64,000 bases of DNA from Thermococcus cleftensis (GCF_000265525.1 NC_018015.1:1028322-1092321); one strand, 5' to 3'. Shown: positions 51,606 through 60,902, counted from the first letter of the stretch. Translations and numbers: made by a program. The notes: generated by a model not told the origin, from the letters alone.

Positions 51606-52556
51606 TTAACTCTGAGTTCCATAACATTTGGCTGTTGATAGATTACCGATTCTAACCGTACACTCCTTGATATTGAGCCCCGACCCACTCGGTCTTGTGA
51701 GCCTGAAACCCTTGATGGTCTCTAATGTTATCACGTATTTTTCTATTCCACTGCGGTGCCAGCCTTCTCTTATCTTTTCAAACGTGGCAATAACGCTACT
51801 ATTGAGCTTGAATGTTGTTAATCCGGGAGGAATACCCGCCTTGGTTGATACCTTTACCCCTCCTGGATAGTTGACTATAATCGTGCCGTTGGGAAGTCTA
51901 TACAAAACCGCTCTTATCGGAATCAGGATTCCCTCATCAATAGAAGTGTGCTTCGTATCCCAAACTGTGACCTCCATAACCGTAAGGTTCTCCGCTAGTT
52001 TGGGAGAGCCGATATCGGCAGCTTCATGCCATCCCCCCAGGAACAGGATTGCATGAGTAGTGTTGGGAACTCCCTGGAGCCTCTCTGGAAGGACTTTGAA
52101 TGAAGAATAATCCATGGGAGTCCCCTTGGATGTTTCCAGCACATCCCATTTTTTAGTCGTGTTTGTGACGTAAACAGTTAACAGCAGGAGCTCCTTTTTT
52201 GAGGGGGAGTAGAATGTGAACAGGTGGAGGTGTGAACGGCCGTTGTTGAATTTGGATTCCTGAACTATCTCTAATGGTGGCTTGTAGAGCCCTCCATCTG
52301 TGGGTTCCCATTTCCCCGCGGAAGGCTCTATAAATTCTGCTTCGATTAGAACGGCATCAGCACTCCAGTTCTCTGTGCATGGCTTTGCAAATAATAAGTA
52401 TGCATCATAGGGAGAAAGTTCTTGGGGAATACTTGAAGACTTGTTATCCTGGGAAACACCTGGGGGCCGGCTGTGTTGGGCTGAAACAATAAGCATAATC
52501 GCCAGGACTACAAAAGCTAAAAGGAACAAATATTGTATTAGTGACCTTTTTGGCAT
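51606..52556 (-). CDS. Membrane-anchored surface protein of the same family
   Basis: A 316-residue protein with an N-terminal membrane helix (YLFLLAFVVLAIMLIVSA) and an outer domain. LFTFYSPSKKELLLLTVYV and GTPMDYSSFKVLPERL parallel segments of the proteins at 54005 and 50601, so it is a third, more distant paralog. Many N-glycosylation sites are present. The function is unknown. ATG 52556 follows GTGGTGACC. No PYTGVGYY sequence follows this copy. Confidence 0.7.
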   Translation of the reverse strand: MPKRSLIQYLFLLAFVVLAIMLIVSAQHSRPPGVSQDNKSSSIPQELSPYDAYLLFAKPCTENWSADAVLIEAEFIEPSAGKWEPTDGGLYKPPLEIVQESKFNNGRSHLHLFTFYSPSKKELLLLTVYVTNTTKKWDVLETSKGTPMDYSSFKVLPERLQGVPNTTHAILFLGGWHEAADIGSPKLAENLTVMEVTVWDTKHTSIDEGILIPIRAVLYRLPNGTIIVNYPGGVKVSTKAGIPPGLTTFKLNSSVIATFEKIREGWHRSGIEKYVITLETIKGFRLTRPSGSGLNIKECTVRIGNLSTAKCYGTQS

Positions 52557-52580
52557 TGTGGTCACCACTAGTTTGGCTTA

Positions 52581-53222
52581 TTAACTTACCTTTTCCCGTC
52601 TTATCAGCAGGGGAATTAACGCCAACCCAACTAGCAAAGCTGGCCCGCAGGTTTGTTTGTTTTCTGGTTTCTGGGTGGTTGTGTTTGTCTTGGTGTACCT
52701 CATGTCCATGCCGCAGTCGGCGAATGTTTTAGGTTCGACTTTGCAAGTGGTGTTACACGTCATATCTAAGAACATTGGGCATTTGCCTAGGAAACAGTCA
52801 TCACAATGAAACTCCATCTCAAGTCCATTCTCCGTGATCCTTCCAGTCATCCGAGTATACTGCTTAGGGAGTGTTGAACCTAAGAATTTGTAGGAAGTTA
52901 GGTTCTTGATGGTTTCGTTTACCGCGCTCCAGTTGATGTTGTTGATTGTGAATGGTGTTGAATTCCTGGCTGGGATGAGTTTTTGCCTGCTCTTGTTTCC
53001 GGTTATTGTGATTTTGATGTCTGAAGTCTCGTTGTGGGGTTTTATGATGGTTAAGTTATCGACCATGAACCATTTTTGGGGCGTGCAGTTTGAGTGGCAT
53101 TCGAAAGTTACCAACTTCACCGTCTCATTGCCCGGCAGGTGGTTGAACAGGTTAACCTTTCCAGCTGAAGCCAAAGGAAGGAAAAGGAGGAAGAGCAAGG
53201 CCAGGGATAAACCCTTCTTCAC
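52581..53222 (-). CDS. CGP-CTERM surface protein
   Basis: A 213-residue protein. The signal peptide is LSLALLFLLFLPLASA. A cysteine-rich outer part follows (CHSNC, CDDCFLGKC, CNTTCKVEP), then a Thr-rich linker. The tail TCGPALLVGLALIPLLIRREK has the Cys-Gly-Pro, hydrophobic helix and basic end of the Thermococcales CGP-CTERM sorting signal. The cysteine is thought to be lipidated after processing. It starts at GTG 53222, which overlaps the stop of the upstream paralog (GTGA), with GGAGGTGG upstream. Confidence 0.8.
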   Translation of the reverse strand: MKKGLSLALLFLLFLPLASAGKVNLFNHLPGNETVKLVTFECHSNCTPQKWFMVDNLTIIKPHNETSDIKITITGNKSRQKLIPARNSTPFTINNINWSAVNETIKNLTSYKFLGSTLPKQYTRMTGRITENGLEMEFHCDDCFLGKCPMFLDMTCNTTCKVEPKTFADCGMDMRYTKTNTTTQKPENKQTCGPALLVGLALIPLLIRREKVS

Positions 53223-53898
53223 GACCCACGCCACCTCCCGGCCAATATAGGGATTAATACTAATCCGACCAGTAATCCTGGTCCGCAGAGTTTTTCTTTT
53301 GTCGTGCTCGTTGTCGTATCTTTTGGCCCCCATGGAGGGGTTATTACCTTAAAAACTGGTTTTCCCCACTGACAGGTTACATTGTTTTCTTCGCTCTGGC
53401 ATTCGAAGATGATGTACTGCTCGCACTCGCCACAATCCCCACCATGAAGGACAACCTTGAACTTGCTTGCTGAGAGTGTGACTTCCCATCTGGTTATTGT
53501 GCTGTTCCAGTAGCCCTTATGCCAGTGTTTCCCGCTAACGTTTGGCAGGTAATTCACAACGCCCCACTGGTATTCTTTGAGGATCTTTGAGAGGTTCCAG
53601 TCTGTTATGTTGAAAGGTTTTGGGTTTCCGTGTTTGAGGAAGAAGCCTTCCTTCCATTTTCCTCCTTCGTAATATTTGTTGAATGTATGAGTTTCATTGT
53701 ATTTGTGGCCTATGTTAATCCAGGTTATTGAAGATCGTTAAAGGGATTCCACGGTGGAACTCCAGTAAGACTGTACCCCTCAATGTTGACGTAGTAAATG
53801 GGCTTATCAATCAAACCGTCCCATACACTTGCTCCGCTGGCGGGTGGGATGAAGAGTAAAAGGATAAAGGCAAAAGCCAAAAGGGCTATCTTTTTCAT
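53219..53898 (-). pseudogene. CGP-CTERM surface protein, frameshifted
   Basis: The N-terminal part from ATG 53898 has a signal peptide (KKIALLAFAFILLLFIPPASGA) and runs to a stop at 53725. The rest continues in another frame to 53219 and ends in the CGP-CTERM tail CGPGLLVGLVLIPILAG. Adding one T near 53731 joins them (…PFNDLSITWINIGHKYNET…), giving about 227 residues. An N-terminal match to the remnant at 50151-50407 supports the join. GGAGG lies 8 bases before the ATG, inside the preceding small ORF. It is either broken or has a sequencing error. Confidence 0.65.
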
Positions 53899-53900
53899 CC

Positions 53901-54008
53901 TCATCGCCTCCATTGTATGATCATATAATAGCCTACTCCGGTGTACGGGCAGGCTTCAACATCCAAGGATGTTGTGGATCTGAGTATTCCCCTTTGCCCG
54001 CCCATCAT
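53901..54008 (-). CDS. Small ORF ending in the PYTGVGYY motif
   Basis: A 35-residue ORF whose ATG overlaps the stop of the preceding gene (ATGATGG). It contains ACPYTGVGYYMIIQWRR at the end, the same motif found after the 50601-51580 gene and at the end of the metallopeptidase. The last codons contain the GGAGG of the next gene. Conservation of the motif in three places supports translation, but it could also be the frame-shifted end of its neighbour. Confidence 0.45.
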   Translation of the reverse strand: MMGGQRGILRSTTSLDVEACPYTGVGYYMIIQWRR

Positions 54009-54952
54009 CTCGTCCTGCACGCCCCTTTTATGTCCTCATCATTCACTTCAAACTCACAGTCTAGGGTTTCTATCTTTATCGTACCGTTTTCCAGTTTGTA
54101 GTATGCGTAAGGCTGCCCGAGGATCAATTTAAGCTCTGAAAACTCTGGGGATGTCAGCCTTTCGATTACAGTCGAGACACTCTGGGAGTAGCTTTCCAGC
54201 GATGTGGGTTTGCATGGGAGCGGTGGGACGTATCCCCTTAACACTGCCCCGGGGTAAACCACGGTAACAATGTCCCTTGTTTGATTGAACTGGGTCCTGA
54301 TGATTATGGTTGGTGATTTCAAATCCCCGATTTTTCTGTCCGGAAGTATTAGAACTCCCCCGTATACTGTCGGGCTCTTGGATTCTGCCAGAATCAGCCG
54401 TTTGAATTCCGTGAAATTGGTTGCAGTAATGTTGAGAGGTCTAAGGCTGAACTTCCATTGGTTTCTAAAGAGTATGTAAACCCCCGGTTTGCTGGTATGG
54501 TTTTCTGGGGGATTCGAGAGACTTGTGTCGAGACTGGAGTAGTTGAGAGGAGTCCCGTATGTTTTGGAAACAACCTGCCATCTTTTTTGCCCGCCTTCCC
54601 CTACGATGTACGCATCCACTTTTATGAGCTCGCCTTTTTGCTCTGAATAAAAGATGAACGTCCATTGTGGTGCCCTTCCATCGCCAAACGTTGAATCATT
54701 GCAAATACAGGGTGATGACATTGGGTGAAGGTCGCAAAGAATGTGCTGGCAGTGTTCGGAACCGTAGACAAGGATGAGCTCTGCATCGTCCGTCCATTTC
54801 TCCACCAATGGTTTAACCTTTGATGTGTAAATTTCGGTAGGGTACACTGGTTTGAGCGTGATTTCTGTTTTTTCTGGGCCATGGGTTAGGTAGTATCCAC
54901 CGATTATTGCTGAGAAAATGAGGAGTAACAAAACAAGAGCAACTCGATTCAT
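54005..54952 (-). CDS. Membrane-anchored surface protein
   Basis: A 315-residue protein with an N-terminal membrane helix (VALVLLLLIFSAIIGGYYL) and an outer domain containing cysteines (CQHILCDLHPMSSPCIC), FIFYSEQKGELIKVDAYIV and VYGGVLILPDRKIG. It is paralogous to 50601-51580 and more distantly to 51606-52556. It starts within the end of the metallopeptidase gene (4-base overlap; GGAGGTGA upstream), so the cluster is one leftward operon. Family unknown. Confidence 0.75.
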   Translation of the reverse strand: MNRVALVLLLLIFSAIIGGYYLTHGPEKTEITLKPVYPTEIYTSKVKPLVEKWTDDAELILVYGSEHCQHILCDLHPMSSPCICNDSTFGDGRAPQWTFIFYSEQKGELIKVDAYIVGEGGQKRWQVVSKTYGTPLNYSSLDTSLSNPPENHTSKPGVYILFRNQWKFSLRPLNITATNFTEFKRLILAESKSPTVYGGVLILPDRKIGDLKSPTIIIRTQFNQTRDIVTVVYPGAVLRGYVPPLPCKPTSLESYSQSVSTVIERLTSPEFSELKLILGQPYAYYKLENGTIKIETLDCEFEVNDEDIKGACRTR

Positions 54953-57900
54953 GGGTTCACCTCCGCCCTTAGATAGTATCCCACTCCAGTGTAAGGACCA
55001 GTAAAAGGTGTGTATGTTTTGATAGTCTCGATAGTTAAGTTCCCAATACTTATGTGCAATGGTAATCTTTGCAAGTTTGGAATTATCACTTTTTCAAAGA
55101 TATCATGCTCCCAATCTCTTGTATAGTTCAAACCCATTTCAGGATATTTCAAAAGAATGACTAATGATGTCCATGAAGAGTGTCCCATCCATCTATACCA
55201 TTGCCATGTAGTGTAATTTTCCCATCCAATGCCAATTTTAGTTTTAAGTTCATTGTTGAATTCAAGATAGCTATTATAGTAGCTTATCTCGGAATATTTG
55301 TTTCCATCGTACATTATGGTTTTGGGTATTTTTTCTAGTTCTATGTTAAGTTCGCTCTGTACATTGCTGTAGTGGATACCCTGCCATGTCATGTACTCGT
55401 CCCCGAGCATAAACAGATAATGTCCAAGTTCATGTCCTAACATTCTCCAATACGTTTTGTCAGTAGGTCCTACTAAGTTGCTTTCATTATTTTGTCCACT
55501 TGGATCGTATTTCCGTGGGACTTTTATTACTGGGGATGTCTCCCCAACATAATGTTTGAGCCAATAGCCGCCACCAGCATTTGTATTTGGCCAATATTTG
55601 TGTGATGTGTTCAGGACAATATCGTTAGAAACCTGTATATCTGCACTGTCCCACGCCCTCTTTGAGGTGTAGATGGTTAATCCCGATATTATTGCGTACC
55701 CGTCGGTGTAATCGTAGATTACTTGGCTTGCCTTTTGGAAACTCTTTATGAACGCTTTGATTTCATCTTCACTGGCATTCCACTCGATGGATATATTTAA
55801 GTGAACACCCAGAACATCTCTCAGCGCGGGATCCTTCCCGATGAACAGCTCCACACTGTTTGGAACGCCATCTCCATCATAGTCGCCGTAGGCGTCCCTC
55901 TCGATCAGTCCCCTGTAGAGGTCTGGGTCGTCAATGCCAAAACCGTCCGAGGGATCGAACCTCTCCGCGATTCCCTGTTTATTCAGTTCCCTGTTCAGCT
56001 CAAGCTCCCTGTAAAATGGAATTCCATCGGCGTCGTTCGTCTTGATGAGGAACCATATTTCTGCATCGTCCTCATCAACGTCCTCCGATGTTGCAACGAC
56101 ATCAAAGGCCAGTGAACTTGCTTCAGTTGTGGTCTCTGAGCTTGAAACTGCCTCCGTGCTGAGGCTCTCGACACTATCCATTCCCCTCCTGAAAATGAGC
56201 GTTGCCTCGTACCTGGCCTTCTTTCCGATTTCGGGCGTTGTGTTGGTTGGGGTGTTGCTCACCTTGGCGCCTTTGTCTGCTTCTCTTGTGGACATTGCGC
56301 TCACGTCATCGCTCAACTTCATCCTCCTCACTTCGGCGTTCCGCTTGTTGATGATGAGGACCCTCTTTTGGGTTCTGTTGGGGAGTGCGAGGGTGAAGAG
56401 CACGGCTTCTTCAGGATTTGTGTATTGATAGAAGGTTCCGCTCTGGTAGTCCTTGAGTTCTAGAGATTCTATTCCGTCCCAGCCCTGAACGTCCGTGATG
56501 TTTACAACGCTTAAATCATAGCCGAGGGCCTCAAGCTCGTCGTAGTACTTGGAGAAAGGTTCGGCATCGTATTCTCCGCCGTTTGTGTAGTCCTCCGTGG
56601 AGTCATCTGCTCCGCTCAGGTGGCCGTAACCGAAGTAATCTTTGTGGTCGTTTATGTAATCGTCGCCCCACCACGTGCCGTTCTTAAGGCTGAAGAAGAG
56701 CCTGGCGACTTTTCCGTTCTCGTCGTCTCCTGGCCGGGGTGAGATGTCCATAATCTCATCTTCAGACACTAAGTCTCTGTCCACCAGTTTGAGGTCTACT
56801 TCGACTGTCTCAACGTCATCGGGTGGGTTGAACTTTAGAACCGCCACGGCCTCTTTCTGAATGTTCTCGAAGATGTCGTTAGTCAGCATTACCATGTTCT
56901 CGACGTCCCGGGTGTTGTCTGGAAGGTCTTCTTTTAGGGTTTGTGTGATTGAGCCGGCTTTGAAGGTGGCCTCAATGCGGAAGTCAACATCCCAGGTTAG
57001 GTCGTAGTTTTCGGCTGGGTCTAGGGTCCTCGCTCTGAAGAGGTACAGCTCAATTACGGCATCCCTCAACGGGTCAACGTCTTTGGGGTCAATTACCCCA
57101 TCCCCATCGGTATCCTTGCTGTACGGGTTTGTACCGTATTCTTGCTCTAAGGCGTTGCACCATCCGTCTCTATCGCTGTCGGTGACTACTGTTATCACCT
57201 TCGTTATGGTTTCTCCAGTCATTCCGTATTGATCTATTGGTGTAAACTCCAGGGTGACGTTCTCACGGCAGTTGGTGTGGTTGTATATGGGTGCGAGGGG
57301 GAATTCATGTGTGACACCAGGGGATAGGTCACTGCGAGTGAAGCTGAATCTTCCAATAACGTTCACCTTAACGTCTACTAAGTCCCCCTCGGAATCGTGA
57401 ACTTGGATCGTTCCATTACTCCACTCGTTTGCGTACACCCATGAAGGTAGCTGGACACTTTCTATCCTCGGGGGTGTGTTGGGCCTGAAGTACAGCGTGC
57501 TTGCCCACTGGGAGTAGAGTAGTGTTCCAGACTCATCATAAAGCTTTATCTCCACTTTGTGGAATTCTTTTTCGGGGTTGCTCCACTGTAGGTCAAACCC
57601 CCACTCTTCATAAACGTAGCTGGTTACGGTGTCTACCTCAACGCCATCAACGAAGAGCTTCAGAATGATGTCCTTTCTCTCTCCAGCTGGATTGACGACA
57701 TCAACGTGGAACTCCGCAGGATAACCCTCGACTAGGTCGTTGTGGGTTACTTCCGTTATATAGGGCTCTGAGGCCGAGACTGTGAACGTTATGGACTTTG
57801 AAGAAACTTCTCCACCGTACTGTGGAACAAACTTGACGGTCAGAACGTGACTTCCAGACGTTGCTTTCCAAACGTCATACATTCTGTAGTACCATACATG

Positions 57901-58872
57901 GTACTTCCACACGGTTTCCGTGGAGCTTTTCACGAGTTTCCCGTCTATGTAAACTTCTATCGTCCCAGTTCCATCGAGGGCACCCCTGTTGTCTAGGATT
58001 ATTGTTAGATCCATGTAATCGCCCTCTCTGATTGGATTTGGATAGTAAGATACTCCCTCCACGGTTATCTCGGGCGATGCCGAATAGGAGTACATGCCTG
58101 CAAAATACCCCTTGTCATCGATGAGATAAACCGTATCCCCATCGTTGTTTAGGATGGCGTTGTCGGGGGAGCTGGCAACTGGTATTCTAACAACTGCTTC
58201 AGGGGGTATATTAACGGAAACCATAATCACGTGGTCTTTTCCATACGAATCTACACAGTCGTCCCTTGGGATTATGTTGTCTATCCAGCAACTCGGGTTG
58301 TTGTAAGCGTATTCATCCATTATATACCAACCCAGCAGACTCACAGGTGAAAGGCCGGGGTTGTGGAGAAGAACGTATTCCCCGCTTCCATCGTTGGTAA
58401 GGTAGTCAACGTCTTCAATGTGGACGGCGTGGGATATAGTTAGAGGTTCAACAGTGAAGGCCTCTTCCAGGGATTCCTCCGATGTCTTTCCGTCTTTCAT
58501 CTGGTGCACTAGGTGGAGAGCCTGTCTGGGATTTCTCCAGCGGTATGTTCTTATGGCGACGGGGTTCATTCCGTCGTACCACCAGATTTCGAATATTAAA
58601 TCGGTCCCGTTCCATCTGGTATTTTTGATTTTCATTGCATCAGAAACAGTTATTTCGCCGTTGAGAGTTCCGTTTAGCATGGCCTCTATGAGGGTTAGCA
58701 GTGCTTCCTTTTCTTCTTTCGTTGCGTTAGGTAGTACCTTTAGGTAGCCCTCGAAGAACGGGTTGATAACGCCCCCTCTGTAGCGATGCGTTTCTTTTAC
58801 TGAGGCTCCCGTTGGGAGTCCTCCAAGAATCAGCAATATTCCCAATAGTAGTGCACATACTCTTTTATCCAT
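54949..58872 (-). CDS. Large secreted metallopeptidase with Ig-like and calcium-binding repeats
   Basis: A protein of about 1307 residues with a signal peptide (DKRVCALLLGILLILGGLPTGAS). A lamin-tail-like domain follows (about 140-260, GSGEYVLLHNPGLSPVSLLGWYI), then CARDB-like domains and type-3 thrombospondin/calcium loops (DSDRDGW, DTDGDGVIDPKD near 564-599). A C-terminal zinc-peptidase signature, GHELGHYLFMLGDEY, lies near residue 1147. The HELGH histidines and glutamate are intact. It ends in GPYTGVGYYLRAEVNP, a motif repeated in two small ORFs downstream. It probably digests peptides or modifies the cell surface. ATG 58872 follows GGGTGACAG, with a TATA-like AAGTATAAT near 58905. Confidence 0.82.
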   Translation of the reverse strand: MDKRVCALLLGILLILGGLPTGASVKETHRYRGGVINPFFEGYLKVLPNATKEEKEALLTLIEAMLNGTLNGEITVSDAMKIKNTRWNGTDLIFEIWWYDGMNPVAIRTYRWRNPRQALHLVHQMKDGKTSEESLEEAFTVEPLTISHAVHIEDVDYLTNDGSGEYVLLHNPGLSPVSLLGWYIMDEYAYNNPSCWIDNIIPRDDCVDSYGKDHVIMVSVNIPPEAVVRIPVASSPDNAILNNDGDTVYLIDDKGYFAGMYSYSASPEITVEGVSYYPNPIREGDYMDLTIILDNRGALDGTGTIEVYIDGKLVKSSTETVWKYHVWYYRMYDVWKATSGSHVLTVKFVPQYGGEVSSKSITFTVSASEPYITEVTHNDLVEGYPAEFHVDVVNPAGERKDIILKLFVDGVEVDTVTSYVYEEWGFDLQWSNPEKEFHKVEIKLYDESGTLLYSQWASTLYFRPNTPPRIESVQLPSWVYANEWSNGTIQVHDSEGDLVDVKVNVIGRFSFTRSDLSPGVTHEFPLAPIYNHTNCRENVTLEFTPIDQYGMTGETITKVITVVTDSDRDGWCNALEQEYGTNPYSKDTDGDGVIDPKDVDPLRDAVIELYLFRARTLDPAENYDLTWDVDFRIEATFKAGSITQTLKEDLPDNTRDVENMVMLTNDIFENIQKEAVAVLKFNPPDDVETVEVDLKLVDRDLVSEDEIMDISPRPGDDENGKVARLFFSLKNGTWWGDDYINDHKDYFGYGHLSGADDSTEDYTNGGEYDAEPFSKYYDELEALGYDLSVVNITDVQGWDGIESLELKDYQSGTFYQYTNPEEAVLFTLALPNRTQKRVLIINKRNAEVRRMKLSDDVSAMSTREADKGAKVSNTPTNTTPEIGKKARYEATLIFRRGMDSVESLSTEAVSSSETTTEASSLAFDVVATSEDVDEDDAEIWFLIKTNDADGIPFYRELELNRELNKQGIAERFDPSDGFGIDDPDLYRGLIERDAYGDYDGDGVPNSVELFIGKDPALRDVLGVHLNISIEWNASEDEIKAFIKSFQKASQVIYDYTDGYAIISGLTIYTSKRAWDSADIQVSNDIVLNTSHKYWPNTNAGGGYWLKHYVGETSPVIKVPRKYDPSGQNNESNLVGPTDKTYWRMLGHELGHYLFMLGDEYMTWQGIHYSNVQSELNIELEKIPKTIMYDGNKYSEISYYNSYLEFNNELKTKIGIGWENYTTWQWYRWMGHSSWTSLVILLKYPEMGLNYTRDWEHDIFEKVIIPNLQRLPLHISIGNLTIETIKTYTPFTGPYTGVGYYLRAEVNP

Positions 58873-59113
58873 CGCTGTCACCCGACAATTTGAATTTGGG
58901 CAATTATACTTAAGCAAGAAGAGTACAAAAGCTTTTCGAGTGGTTTAAAATTTTATCACCTCTGATGATTATATCTGGGAAAGTCTGCCTTTTAGAACAC
59001 CGTATCTGGAGAATTGAGTTATGGTTAATGTCATCACCACAAAAGGATAGATGCATGGGCTGGGATCACACCTTTTCAAATCAGAAAAAGTGAGTGGGTT
59101 CCGTTCAATATCC

Positions 59114-59944
59114 TCACATCACACAGCACTCGTAGATTATCTCCACCTCCCTCACCGTTTTTGCCCACTCGATGACTTTCCTCGGCGGGTTCGTCAGCCT
59201 GTCGATGCCGGCCAGAACCGCCCCCCTGTCAAAGTCAAGCCTCCACCGTCCCGGGGGCCTCATACAGCCTATGCTCAGCTCCCCGTCGAAGCGCTCCCTC
59301 GCGTACCTGACCACCTTCAGGCTCTCCTCCACCGAAGGCTTCGGGACGTTCTCCATCTCGGTTCCCTTCGTTGGAATGAGCACGTCCAGCACGAGGACGT
59401 CTATGGGGTACTCCACCAGCAGGTCTATGGCCCTGAACTCCCAGCTTATCCTTCCAAAGTCGAGGCCTATCGTTATGTGAGGCGCCACCCTCACCCCGGT
59501 TTCCGTGAGCAGGTCGAGGATTTTGAGATAGTCCTTGACGGTCTTGTCTATCCTGTAAACTCGCCTTATCACGTCGTCATCGCCCACGAAGTCGAGGGAG
59601 ACAACATCGACGTACCTGACCCACTCCAGATCGCTCTCGTCTATGAACCCGACGTGGGCGTTGAGCTTTAGGTTCGTCCTTCTCTTTATCTCCCTCAGTT
59701 CGTCAGCGTACCTATCCAGAGGCACCTTGAGCCTTGAGTCCATTCCGCCGCTCAGCAGGCAGCCGGTGTAGCCTTCCCTCTCGAGACCGAGGCAGTAATC
59801 GACCAGCTCTTTTCTCGTCGGCTTCCTCATTCTCTCGAGGTAGTGCTTCCCGCAGTGGGCACAGTTCAGCGAGCAGTAGTTTCCCGTGAGCGAGATTGAA
59901 GGGAATTTGATGCCGGGAATGTAGATTTTGAGTTTTTTGGGCAT
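59114..59944 (-). CDS. Radical SAM protein (COG1856-like)
   Basis: A 276-residue radical SAM protein with the cluster motif CSLNCAHC at about residues 24-31, GGMDSRLKVPL, and IGLDFGRI. It resembles the uncharacterised biotin-synthase-like COG1856 group. The reaction is unknown. A Cys pair (ECC) closes the protein. The start at 59944 follows GGGAGGG. The first codons (KLKIYIPGIKFPS) are duplicated about 165 bases upstream at 60110-60151. Confidence 0.8.
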   Translation of the reverse strand: MPKKLKIYIPGIKFPSISLTGNYCSLNCAHCGKHYLERMRKPTRKELVDYCLGLEREGYTGCLLSGGMDSRLKVPLDRYADELREIKRRTNLKLNAHVGFIDESDLEWVRYVDVVSLDFVGDDDVIRRVYRIDKTVKDYLKILDLLTETGVRVAPHITIGLDFGRISWEFRAIDLLVEYPIDVLVLDVLIPTKGTEMENVPKPSVEESLKVVRYARERFDGELSIGCMRPPGRWRLDFDRGAVLAGIDRLTNPPRKVIEWAKTVREVEIIYECCVM

Positions 59945-59967
59945 TCAGTTCCCTCCCTGGGGGTTGT

Positions 59968-60104
59968 AGGGGGCGAAGCCCCCTCCGGTGTTTAAAAGAG
60001 GAGGAAGGGTCTGGGAAACGTAGTTTCCCGGTTTATGTGGGGCGAAGCCCCACGTTCGGGGGGAGGGGGTTGGCAAGGACGCGGGGGGTGAAACCCCCCG
60101 GTCC
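59968..60104. repeat. Array of four tight hairpins with three-base loops
   Basis: Four perfect inverted repeats occur in 137 bases, each with a 3-base loop: AGGGGGC-GAA-GCCCCCT (59968-59984), GGGAAAC-GTA-GTTTCCC (60013-60029), GTGGGGC-GAA-GCCCCAC (60037-60053) and CGGGGGGT-GAA-ACCCCCCG (60082-60100). The last extends by GGAC/GTCC with a one-base bulge. The array lies between the real start of the radical SAM gene and a copy of its 5' end. It could be a mobile hairpin element of the REP/MITE sort. It is not a CRISPR array: the stems differ and there are no constant repeats. Confidence 0.75.
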
Positions 60105-60109
60105 TGCGA

Positions 60110-60151
60110 GGGGAATTTGATGCCCGGGATGTAGATTTTGAGCTTTTTCAT
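60110..60151 (-). repeat. Duplicate of the 5' end of the radical SAM gene
   Basis: Minus-strand bases 60151-60110 encode MKKLKIYIPGIKFP, nearly identical at the DNA level to the start of the gene at 59944. A further shorter piece (AGATTTTGAGCTTTTTT, near 60185-60201) repeats the same start, and CATTCAGT follows both the true start and this piece. These are remnants of duplication, not a gene. The apparent ORF 59945-60151 only joins the copy to the hairpin array. Confidence 0.7.
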
Positions 60152-60219
60152 TTAACTCACCTCAGAAAGGGGTCGTGGAGGGCGAAGATTTTGAGCTTTT
60201 TTCGTTCTGTCATTCAGTC

Positions 60220-60876
60220 TCACTCCCGCCTTGGAAGTCCGCCCTCCCTCTTAAAACCCTGACTGGACGTTTCTGTTTCATCGAAGGTCAGGAGGAACCT
60301 GAGGTAGAACAGCTTTCCGAGTACCGCGAGAACCGTGAATGAACCAAGTATGGGCGCCGCCAGAATCGCGAGGAGCCACGTAACCTCCTCCGCGCTTGAT
60401 AGGGCAGGGAGAAACGGCACGGCCGCCATGAGGAACAGCACGATTGAGTTAAGCCTGGACATCCAGAGGCTCATCTTCAGCCCCTTGATCTTCCAGAGGA
60501 CGCTGTTCCTTATCCCGACTGCGATGTAGTTTATCCCGGCCCCAACGAGTGCCACCACCGACGTCACCACGAACTCCTGCGGGCCGAAGGGGAAGATGTT
60601 CTTTATGACGGCGGAATAGGTGTAGAAGGCCGAGGCGAGCATGAGAACCCACGAGAGGGCCCTGAGGAGGTAGGCAATGGTGAACCTCTTCACTGCCCAC
60701 CGTCCCAGCCTCCTGCTCACAAGCTCTGTCATGCCGATGTAATAGAGGATAGTCGAGGCCCCGAGGCAGGCTATGGAGGCGTTGTAGGACTTTGAAGCCA
60801 GGAGTACCGCGGGCAGGAGGAACAGCTCCGCCAGAATCAGTAGCGGTCGGGGCCTTAGGAGCTTCTCCAGTCCCAT
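60220..60876 (-). CDS. Integral membrane protein of unknown function
   Basis: A 218-residue protein with about six membrane helices (ILAELFLLPAVLLA, ACLGASTILYYIGM, LLRALSWVLMLASAFYTY, FVVTSVVALVGAGINYIAV, SIVLFLMAAVPFLPAL, WLLAILAAPILGSFTVLAVLG) and a charged C-terminal tail. I do not recognise the family. ATG 60876 follows GGTGGAG. It starts 26 bases after the enolase stop and is probably co-transcribed with it. Confidence 0.72.
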   Translation of the reverse strand: MGLEKLLRPRPLLILAELFLLPAVLLASKSYNASIACLGASTILYYIGMTELVSRRLGRWAVKRFTIAYLLRALSWVLMLASAFYTYSAVIKNIFPFGPQEFVVTSVVALVGAGINYIAVGIRNSVLWKIKGLKMSLWMSRLNSIVLFLMAAVPFLPALSSAEEVTWLLAILAAPILGSFTVLAVLGKLFYLRFLLTFDETETSSQGFKREGGLPRRE

Positions 60877-60902
60877 CTGCTCCACCAAATTAAGGAAAGG
60901 GG

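Noticed and set aside
59968-60104. CRISPR array
   Set aside because: The four stems have different sequences and no constant repeat or spacer length, so they are hairpins, not CRISPR units.
59945-60151. 68-codon ORF starting like the radical SAM protein
   Set aside because: It merely joins the duplicated 5' end to translated hairpin sequence; the middle is Pro/Gly-rich noise.
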